Source of the DNA: Coleophoma eucalyptorum
Lineage: Eukaryota; Ascomycota; Leotiomycetes; Helotiales; Dermateaceae
NCBI GenBank assembly: GCA_026120035.1
Contig: JALRME010000005.1
Span: 1,116,001-1,180,000, forward strand
DNA length: 64,000 nt
Reading direction: 5' to 3'
Shown here: positions 56,416 to 64,000 of the stretch, piece after piece
Position numbering within the stretch: position 1 is the first letter of the stretch
How the letters are laid out: every line of letters starts with the position of its first letter
The notes under the pieces: generated by a model
Told to the model about the DNA's origin: nothing
Seen by the model: only the letters and a program-made list of their open reading frames with translations
Databases searched by the model: none
Position numbers and translations under genes: made by a program

Positions 56416-56903
56416 ATGGCTCCATCTACCTGTTGTGGAAAGGGCGGCGAAGGCTGCGTCTGTGGTGAGTCGTTCTTTGCTGTTATAAGGCAACCATTTC
56501 TCTTCCTAGGCTACGATACTAATCTTCATTTAGCTCAACAAGCCAAATGTTCATGCGGAGAGAAGTCAGCGCTTCAATGCTCGTGCGATAAGGCTGCAAC
56601 TGAGAACAAGACAACTGGGCCTCGCTGCTCATGCCGTAAGTTGATCACACGTGAATGTCATATGTGCATTGGTTAATTTCTTTAGGTGCTCGCCCAGCTG
56701 GTGCTTGTACATGTGAACGTTCATCTACCGAGAACGCTGCCCCAGCCGGAGATTTGTGCTCTTGTGGATCTCGTCCAGCTGGTAAGTAAAACACATTCAT
56801 ACATTGTGCCATGCTAACATAAATAGATGCTTGTACTTGTGAGAAGAACGCAACTGACGGTGGATTGCTTGACACCGAGACCGATTTCACGACCCAAAAG
56901 TAG
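56416..56903 (+). CDS. Cysteine-rich metallothionein-like protein
   Basis: Four exons (56416-56464, 56534-56635, 56686-56781, 56827-56903) join in phase to 107 residues with 16-17 cysteines, many in CxC pairs: STCCGKGGEGCVC, KCSCGEKSALQCSC, RCSCRARPAGACTC, LCSCGSRPADACTC. There are no other domains, and the acidic tail ends TDFTTQK. All introns are about 45-70 nt, phase 1, and each falls next to a Cys cluster. It probably binds copper or zinc in the cytosol and buffers metal excess. A copper-fist regulator gene lies 8 kb away, an appealing but unproven regulator. No exact Ace1-type site was found by eye in the promoter. Confidence 0.88.
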
Positions 56904-57846
56904 ACTTGTCTCTTCTTGGTCATGAACTAAGCTTCTTCTGCACATCCATAAATGGAGTTTGGAGTTTTGGCGTTTCTTACTTGGATCAAGGGATGGTTCA
57001 AATATCACGCATTTTTGCTGATGGGGGTCTGTTTGTCTTGGTTGGGATGGCAATGGAGATGGGTGTGTGCAGCATACAAGATGGTATGGGATATTGCACA
57101 AAAGTGTTTTTGGGACCTTCGAACCAACGTTCTACTGGACCCAGATCCAAATCACGCAAGGACCAAGCACTGGGAGGATGGCAAAGAGTTTCCTGATCCA
57201 TGGCGTCCAATAACCAGATATGCCAAACACGCAAAAGCGCCTAAGCGACGGAACCAGTGATACAAGTTTTTTTTACAGGTCCGGATATAGGCAGTTGAAT
57301 AGATACTTTTGATTGCCATAACCTGGGTTGTCTGAATGAAATAATTGGCCATTTTAATATTGTTGTGGTTGAGATAAATGAAACTGAACGCCATATAGCC
57401 CGCGCGATGGTCATGTAGTCTTTGATTTGCGGGTTTAAGGGTGCCTATTCGAGGCAGCAAACCAAGCAATATGAAAATAGGCACTCTTTACGATGTATTC
57501 TGGGGGGTTCAAGATCAATAACGATGTTTATTCACTTTTCAGACAGAGTTATTGTCAAGTGAGACAGTATCACCTGAGCTATTCGGTGACAAGTGATATA
57601 TGGCCCTTGTTTACTGTCGGCCGCTCGGGCCCACAATCCCTGCGCAGCTCGATTTTTCTAGCATGACTTCAGAACGCGCTCACACCTAATTCACCTTTCG
57701 ACTTTCATCTCAACTCAATTCTTCCACACACTCTTCATTTTTTTAATAATCGCGCATTATCCCTGATCTGTCTGGGTTTCCTACAGCTTCTCGATATTGC
57801 ATCGAGCATTCCTCTAACAGACGCGTCAATTCGCCCCATCACAACA
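56904..57846. other. Intergenic region with an unconvincing Trp-rich frame
   Basis: 3' flank of the metallothionein-like gene and promoter of RCC1. An open 102-codon frame (56952-57260) rich in Trp and Lys has no known family. I do not call it a gene. Confidence 0.5.
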
Positions 57847-59828
57847 ATGCCTACCAAGAGAGCGACTGCCTCGAAAGGGACACCTGCCACTGTCAAAGCA
57901 TCCAAAGTGCAACCTGCGAAGGAATCTGCAAAAGCAGCTCCCAAGGCTAACACCGCATCAAAAAGAAAGGCCGATTCTGAAATTGATGAGCCCAAATCGA
58001 AGAAGACAAAATCCACGGAAGTAGCTGCCCCAGCTAAGGCCATCAAGAAAGCTACAGCTCCTAAGCCAGCCGCGAAGAAGGCAGCTCCAGCAAAGGCCGC
58101 ACCTAAGTCCACAGCAAAGACCGACAAGCCTGCCGCTGCAAAGAAGGAGAAAGCACCAAAGGAAGATGCGCCCGCTCCGAAGAAAGCAGCTCCCAAAGCC
58201 GCCGTCAAGAAAGCTCCTGCCAAGAAGGAAGTAGTAGGTTTTCATCATTGTAACTCTTCCATCCAATATGCTGACCACATCCAGGCCAAGTCAGCAACAC
58301 CTGACGATGCCGACGACGAGGACGAGATAGAGTCGGAGGTAGCGCCAGCCCCGAAAGTCACAAAGGCACCAAAGGTCGCAAAGCCTGCCGCACCAAAGAA
58401 GGCCCTTCCCACCATCAACACACCGCCTACTCAGAAGCTTGACATTTATGTTTTTGGCGAAGGTACATCAGGTGAACTTGGACTTGGAAGTGTCAGATAT
58501 GATGGCAAAATGCCCATTGATGTAAAGCGTCCTCGAATCAATGAGCTCCTTTCAGCCAAGACTGTGGGTGTTGTGCAGATTGCTGTTGGTGGTATGCACT
58601 GTGCTGCCTTAACTCATGATAATAAGATCTTAACATGGGGTGTTAATGACCAAGGCGCTCTTGGACGTGACACGAAATGGGATGGCGGTCTGAAAGACAT
58701 TGACGCAAAGGAAGACTCGGATAGTGACGACGACGACGATACTGGAATGAACCCAAGAGAATCAACACCTGCCCAGATTGATACATCTGATATCCCAGAA
58801 GGGACAATTTTCACACAGTTGGTTGCCAGCGACAGCGCAACTTTTGCTCTTACTGCTGAAGGACTTGTGTATGGCTGGGGAACGTTCCGAGTAAGTATCT
58901 ACCTCCCCCACAACAATATCCGCTAACTTGAACAGGGAAATGACGGCATATTGGGCTTCAGAGCTGGTGTCCAACAGCAAAGAACCCCAATGCTCATTCC
59001 AGAGCTGAAGAAGATCACCTACCTTGCCAACGGTACCAACCACATTCTAGCCGTAGACAACAAGGGAAAATGCTTTGGCTGGGGTGCTGGAGAGCAGAAC
59101 CAACTTGCCCGCCGTGTTGTTAGCCGTACTGCCATTGGAGCTTTGATTCCTCGCGAGTTCGGCCTCCAGCGCAAGAAGATCACATACGTCGCATGTGGTA
59201 ACTACCACAGCTTCGCCATGGACAATAAGGGTAATGTCTACGCATGGGGTCTAAACACTTTTGGCCAGACTGGAGTTCCAAAGCCCAATGATGATGAAGA
59301 TGATAACTCAATCCCAGTTCCAACACTGGTAGAGTCTCTTGACGAGTTTGATATCAAAGAAATAGATGGAGGTTCTCATCATACCATCGCTTGCACGAAA
59401 ACCGGAGAGGTCCTTATTTGGGGTCGAATTGATAATTCCCAAGGAGGCATGGACGTTGACGACTTTCCAAAGGATAAATTGTACTTCGATGAGAACGAGA
59501 AACCTCGCTACCTAGTTAAGCCACATACGCTACCAGGTAAGTCCTACCTTCTATTGCCCCTTCCAATGCTAACATTTTCCCAGATCTCAAAGCAAGTACA
59601 GTATCATCTGGCACGGATCACTGTATCATAATCACTACCGACGGCAAGGCATATTCATGGGGTTTCTCTGGTAACTACCAGACCGGCCAAGGCACCATCG
59701 AAGATATTGAGGAGGCTACAGAGATTGCGAACACAGCTGTGAAGGGCAAGAAGCTTGTCTTTGCAGGTCCAGGAGGACAGTTCTCGGTTCTTGCTGGAAT
59801 TCCAGAGGAGAAGACTAATGGAGTTTAA
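57847..59828 (+). CDS. RCC1-type Ran guanine nucleotide exchange factor
   Basis: Four exons (57847-58230, 58285-58890, 58936-59536, 59584-59828) give about 611 residues. A Lys/Ala/Pro-rich, histone-H1-like N-terminus of about 150 residues with nuclear localisation signals (KRKADSEIDEPKSKKTK) precedes the seven-bladed RCC1 propeller: VFGEGTSGELGLG, ILTWGVNDQGALGRD, VYGWGTFRGNDGILGF, CFGWGAGEQNQLARR, VYAWGLNTFGQTG, VLIWGRIDNSQGG and AYSWGFSGNYQTGQG. It charges Ran with GTP at chromatin and so drives nuclear transport and spindle assembly. An acidic insertion (SDSDDDDDTG) sits in one blade. Intron 1 is 54 nt without a stop in frame, so a retained form would add 18 residues. Confidence 0.95.
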
Positions 59829-60143
59829 GAATTTCGTAATTAACATTTTAATGAGTATGAGGTTGGACCGGTTTATTATAGATGTTGAACTTGGTCTGGG
59901 ATGCATTTTACGTGGGAAATACGCAGCATAGAATTGAATTGATTCTTTCCTTGAAATTTTTTTGGACACAAAAGTTTTTGGGGGCCCTTTTAACCCTTAA
60001 ATATTCTTAACTGACATTCTATGCTTTGCCAAAGCTGTAGTCGGCAGTTGACGTGATCAACTTGTGGTAGTCTCGTGACCCCGCGCTCGCAGTTGGTTTG
60101 AATTCGCGTCAACCACACTGCGAACAAGCTCACATTATTCAAG
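59829..60143. other. Short same-strand spacer
   Basis: 3' end of RCC1 and promoter of the rad10 homologue. Nothing else seen. Confidence 0.6.
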
Positions 60144-61328
60144 ATGGACGACGACGATGAATTCGGTACTGATGCGGATTTCTTAGCTGCTCTTGCAGCT
60201 TCGGAAACTATTACTGCGCCTCCACGCATACAACAACCTACCCCACAGCGTATTCAACAGCCGACACAACGTCTCGATCGCGCCCCTCCAGCTGCGAACA
60301 CGTCCACTGGACCCAAAGTTGTGCAACCTATACCTCAAGCAATCGCATCGCGCTCAGCAGGCTCCTCGATCCTCGTCTCGCCGCGTCAAAAGGGTAATCC
60401 CATACTCGCCAATATCCGCAATCAGCCATGGGAATATTCTGATATCCCCGCAGACTATGTCCTCGGACTTACGACCTGTGCTCTCTTCCTCTCCCTTAAA
60501 TATCACCGATTACACCCGGAGTATATTTACAACCGTATCAAAGGGCTTGCAGGAAAATACAACTTGCGGATCATCCTCACGATGGTGGATATTACGAACC
60601 ATGAAGATAGTCTAAAAGAGCTGAGCAAGACTAGCCTGATCAACAATGTCACAGTCATCTTGTGCTGGAGTGCTCCCGAAGCTGCGAGATACTTGGAACT
60701 CTATAAGAGTTATGAGCATGCAAATGCGGGGGCTATTAGAGGCACGGAGAGCAAGAGCTACGCGGACAAGATGGTAGACTTTGTGACTGTGCCGAGAAGC
60801 ATCAACAAGACTGATGCAGTATCACTTGTCAGTGCTTTTGGGAGTGTCAGAGGTGCTATAAATGCTCAGCCAGAGGAGATTGCAGTAGTTGGTGGCTGGG
60901 GTGAAAAGAAAGTCAAGAGGTGGTGCACTGTTGTGGACGAGCCGTTCAGAATGAGGAAAGCTGCGAAGAGAGGTTTGATCAGGAAGGAGACCATCGCAGG
61001 TGAAGAGGTAGAACCCGAAAGTGTTCTTGATCGCGCAATGCCACTTAGTAGAGTTCCTCTCAGGCAGATGAGCTCCATGGGTGGGAAGGAGGGGGAATCT
61101 AGCAAGGAGATGATGAAGGAAAAGGACCCAGAAAAATCCACACCGTTCCAATTGTGGGATCCTGATGATGATGATGGTAACGACGATGACGAAGAAGCTC
61201 TCCTTGCTGCTGTTGCAGAAGAAGATGAAAGGCTGGCTAGGGAGAGGAGAGCTAATATTGCAATGCAAGATCAAGAGCTCAGTGGCGGTGTTGCAGCAGC
61301 CCTGGCAAAATTACGAGAGGCCCAGTGA
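60144..61328 (+). CDS. rad10: Rad10/ERCC1 subunit of the structure-specific repair endonuclease
   Basis: Single exon, 394 residues. After a Pro/Gln-rich N-terminus, the central nuclease-like domain (about 90-200) reads GNPILANIRNQPWEYSDIPA, DYVLGLTTCALFLSLKYHRL, HPEYIYNRIKGL and LCWSAPEAARYLELYKSYE. This is the non-catalytic XPF-like fold that binds the 5'-side of damaged DNA. A tandem helix-hairpin-helix follows (AFGSVRGAINAQPEEI, VGGWGEKKVKRW), used to dimerise with Rad1/XPF. The complex makes the 5' incision in nucleotide excision repair and acts in single-strand annealing. An acidic C-terminal extension of about 120 residues makes it longer than yeast Rad10 (210) or human ERCC1 (297). Confidence 0.96.
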   Translation: MDDDDEFGTDADFLAALAASETITAPPRIQQPTPQRIQQPTQRLDRAPPAANTSTGPKVVQPIPQAIASRSAGSSILVSPRQKGNPILANIRNQPWEYSDIPADYVLGLTTCALFLSLKYHRLHPEYIYNRIKGLAGKYNLRIILTMVDITNHEDSLKELSKTSLINNVTVILCWSAPEAARYLELYKSYEHANAGAIRGTESKSYADKMVDFVTVPRSINKTDAVSLVSAFGSVRGAINAQPEEIAVVGGWGEKKVKRWCTVVDEPFRMRKAAKRGLIRKETIAGEEVEPESVLDRAMPLSRVPLRQMSSMGGKEGESSKEMMKEKDPEKSTPFQLWDPDDDDGNDDDEEALLAAVAEEDERLARERRANIAMQDQELSGGVAAALAKLREAQ

Positions 61329-62473
61329 GGATCGAGCATATCAACGCTGGCATGTTATGGCCGCAAACATGACATGGAATGTTGGAAGTCCAATAGAGAG
61401 TACAACCGCGAGACTTGATCTTTACATGCAAGACTTCTGTCTTTGTTCGCAAAAAAGGAATTCTCGTTATCAGCATTCCATATTACTCCTTTGTTACACA
61501 GATTTCTGTCAACACCTCTGCTGTTGCGATACTTTGTCCAACCTTGCCGCAATCCTCGCCGTTGGGTCATCCATGATACCTCAAAATCGGTACTGTTTTT
61601 GGAAATGCATACCGGGTGCTTGGCATATTTCAACAAGCGTTGCTAACTTCATTGTTCAATACTTAGGCAGGGTATATAAACTCCCTTGCAATAGCAAGAC
61701 ACCGTATTCAGTTCATGTAACATCGATGCTCCTATTCTCGGTTTGCTTCTGAAAACTGAACGTACCACTACGTCCTTCAGAGATTGAGCTGCGGTAATGA
61801 GTCTTGGTCTTACAGATGGCCGACGTTATATATGGCGTTAGATCTTATGGCGAAGCGACTGAGAGCTGACGAGAACAATGTTTCGCCAAGGCAAGGGTTG
61901 CGTTTATTAACAACAACCAATTGTAAACCTGTATGTGTCTTCACTGCAACAAATTATAAAGCGATTCCTTCCAGACCTCACCATTTATGATACAAATTGC
62001 ATTTAGTGGAGTCCTCTATTGGAATTAAATGAGAATTGCTAGCCAAAGATTGTTGAAGTATGTCACATAAACGAAAGATCCAGGATATGAAGTAGAAGAA
62101 ATGATGAAGATAGTCGATTTGAGAGAACATTAAGACAGAAGATAAGATCGATCGATTCAAGTTTTGGAGAAGTTTTTGCCTCCTTTTAATACAGTCATTC
62201 CAGATACACATCTAAAATCATATACCTCTTCGGTTGACTGCTCTAGTATGTTGTTCCCTTGTGCTCGAGCTAGTTATTTGACGCGTACATCTACTTTTCT
62301 TTCATTGTTATGCATTGCGTCTTAAACCAGCGATGCCTTTGTTGACCAAGTCCTTTGATGCTTAAGCACGATTTATAAACTCTTCCACTAGAACAGAACT
62401 CAGGAAGTCCTCAGATACCTACGCGCATTCGCTTTTTATTTCCCGGTACATCCTCGAGTGAAGATCTATCACC
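61329..62473. other. Intergenic, same-strand spacer
   Basis: No supported gene. AT-rich towards 62450. Confidence 0.55.
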
Positions 62474-63220
62474 ATGTCTTCCGAAAGTCGGCTCCGTAAC
62501 ATGAATCAGGACTTAACACAAGATCCAAAGGATGATGAACCCACACCAGAAGATCCTCATGCTCCTCCTTTATCTCCACCTCTTTCGCAAACAGATATGG
62601 AATATGCGTCCAGGGGCGGCAGAAAACAGCTCAGCAGATATTATTTTCCACCAGGGGCCGTCTTTTCAGCGTATGAGCATCGGGATATGGCACCCGCGGA
62701 CGCAGAACAGCTGGATAAAGAAAATGACTATTACTATACAGGGCCTAGATTTTATACCGATCATAATTGCAATTTTCTTGCTTCAAGCAAATTCTACACG
62801 GAAGCAATACGTGATGATGTCGGATTTTGGATAGAGTTGCACCATCGCATGTTCTGCGTAGTTCGCAATCACAAATCCCATTGCATTACTCTACCAATTG
62901 TTTCATTTCGTGGAAGAGGACTCTCGAGAACCACAAATTGGGACAAGCCAAATTCCTGCTCTATCAGGACATTCTCGAGCGATCCAGCACCGGCGGAGAG
63001 TGAACACAGGAACTTGCTTATGTTACCATGTCGTCCTGATCATCGCGACTTGTACCCTACGAGCTTAGTCCGACTGAACCACCCATATTGCCACGACTAT
63101 CAAATGAAGGCACAAATTGAGGGCATACTCGAACCAGCTTCTATTAGGAAGCTCATCGGTCTCTACAACACATACTCTGTTTCTCCTCAAATATTTCCTA
63201 TTACGCCGCCCAGAACTTAG
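62474..63220 (+). CDS. DUF6590 domain protein
   Basis: Single exon, 248 residues. An acidic, Pro-rich N-terminus is followed by YYFPPGAVFSAYEHRD and FCVVRNHKSHCITLPI, then SFRGRGLSRTTNWDK. These match the fungal DUF6590 pattern of a GxVF start and an H-x-C-hydrophobic-P-I core with a glycine-rich strand. DUF6590 proteins are abundant in plant-associated and saprobic ascomycetes and have no known function. No signal peptide or membrane helix. Confidence 0.83.
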   Translation: MSSESRLRNMNQDLTQDPKDDEPTPEDPHAPPLSPPLSQTDMEYASRGGRKQLSRYYFPPGAVFSAYEHRDMAPADAEQLDKENDYYYTGPRFYTDHNCNFLASSKFYTEAIRDDVGFWIELHHRMFCVVRNHKSHCITLPIVSFRGRGLSRTTNWDKPNSCSIRTFSSDPAPAESEHRNLLMLPCRPDHRDLYPTSLVRLNHPYCHDYQMKAQIEGILEPASIRKLIGLYNTYSVSPQIFPITPPRT

Positions 63221-64000
63221 GCGAAAGGCGTCGAAATTTTGGCACTGAGAGGAGCAAGCTATAGGAATTCATATAGTGGCAGTACTGGTTTTCTTACAGT
63301 AAATATCAACAGTACAATCTCGTTAAGTTTTGATACCAGCCTTTCATTTTAACTTTATTGGACATTCATATTCTCATTTACGAACCAAATGATATGGGGT
63401 ATTGGAGTTAGTTGATCAAAGTGGCAGCCGGGGTAAGGAATGGAATGGATAATCTTAGCTTCGAGAAACTTCTTTCATTTTAACTTACACCCAGTCAGTT
63501 TTCATTACTGTTTTTTACTACTGTTCAATCGTTATTTAGAGCTCTTCTTACATGCTGCCCACTGGCGCTTTCTATCTCTTCAATTTTCACAATTTTATGT
63601 ACAGCACTAATGGCTCGGACGTCAATAATCAGATTTCAATAACCCTGCTTTTTTAGAGTAGAGAGTCTCAGATTCGGTGGTTAGATCCATTCTAGATATC
63701 GTACTGTTTAACGAGTTGATAAGCAGGGAGTTATCACCTTCTAATAATTTATGTTACTTTCATGACCTTTAGTATGGTATTTCTGTATCAACACTGTGGC
63801 CAACTGTGGCCACATGTATCCTTTCGGCAGGAGGTGGTAGTATCGTAGATTTATAGCACCTGTCATGGCATGAGTCGAGGTCCGTTCGTACTTTTTACCA
63901 TTGAGAGAATCATTCGTAGTATTAATCCGACTCGTGGAATCTGGGAAATCTATAGCTTTTCGCGGTTAGTGCGTCTGTATGAAAAGTTTTGGTTGGGTTC
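63221..64000. other. Downstream flank
   Basis: No gene recognised up to the window end. Confidence 0.55.

Noticed and set aside
56952..57260. Trp-rich 102-codon frame
   Set aside because: Begins 48 bp after the metallothionein-like stop, likely its 3' UTR; no homologue recognised.
57735..58223. Minus-strand frame of 162 codons rich in Ala, Phe and Gly
   Set aside because: Antisense reading of the Lys/Ala/Pro-rich RCC1 N-terminus; composition explains the open frame.
1..64000. CRISPR arrays, bacterial operons, insertion sequences
   Set aside because: Intron-rich eukaryotic genes throughout; no regularly spaced direct-repeat array or bacterial-type element seen.

Overview
The window is nuclear DNA of a filamentous ascomycete (Pezizomycotina). 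The evidence is many short introns of about 45-70 nt, two Zn2Cys6 regulators, DUF6590, DUF3445 and YTP1-like families, a dispersed single 5S rRNA gene, and AT-rich decayed stretches suggestive of RIP. Gene content fits a leotiomycete-like fungus, but that placement is a weak inference. Gene models below were built by joining exons by hand with GT-AG (once GC-AG) splice sites and checking phase.

Layout. 0.6-6.4 kb: a sugar transporter, a small alpha/beta-barrel-like protein and a Zn2Cys6 regulator. 7-8.9 kb: a divergent short-chain dehydrogenase / scytalone dehydratase-like pair sharing a 275-bp promoter. 9.1-11.6 kb: a UBA-like plus von Willebrand A protein. 12.5 kb: a complete 5S rRNA gene on the minus strand. 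13.3-20.6 kb: a YTP1-like membrane protein, a DHA2-type MFS exporter and a second Zn2Cys6 regulator. Their three promoters share CGGGACCGG in the same orientation, 110-185 bp from the start codon. In the exporter and regulator promoters it forms a bipartite element, CGACCGG-N15/16-CCGGTCCCG. I infer that the regulator controls itself and the exporter. 20.6-24.3 kb: AT-rich decayed DNA with an intact RNase H gene of retroelement type, a tRNA-like relic and a truncated 5S copy.

24.3-41.7 kb: a conserved membrane protein, a succinate-semialdehyde-type aldehyde dehydrogenase, a membrane-anchored SDR, a DUF3445 haem N-demethylase-like protein, a 3.9-kb gene-poor stretch, a two-HKD phospholipase D-like protein, an AtuA/DUF1446 protein and a small membrane protein. 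43-46 kb: a GST-like protein and homogentisate 1,2-dioxygenase.

46.8-64 kb: a copper-fist regulator with three C-terminal cysteine repeats, eEF1A methyltransferase EFM7, a 704-residue protein carrying both a HacA-like bZIP and a C-terminal forkhead domain, a four-exon cysteine-rich metallothionein-like gene, RCC1 (Ran GEF), Rad10/ERCC1 and a DUF6590 protein. The copper-fist regulator and the metallothionein lie about 8 kb apart and may belong to one copper response. The two strongest points for follow-up are the bZIP-forkhead fusion and the shared bipartite promoter element of the exporter/regulator group.
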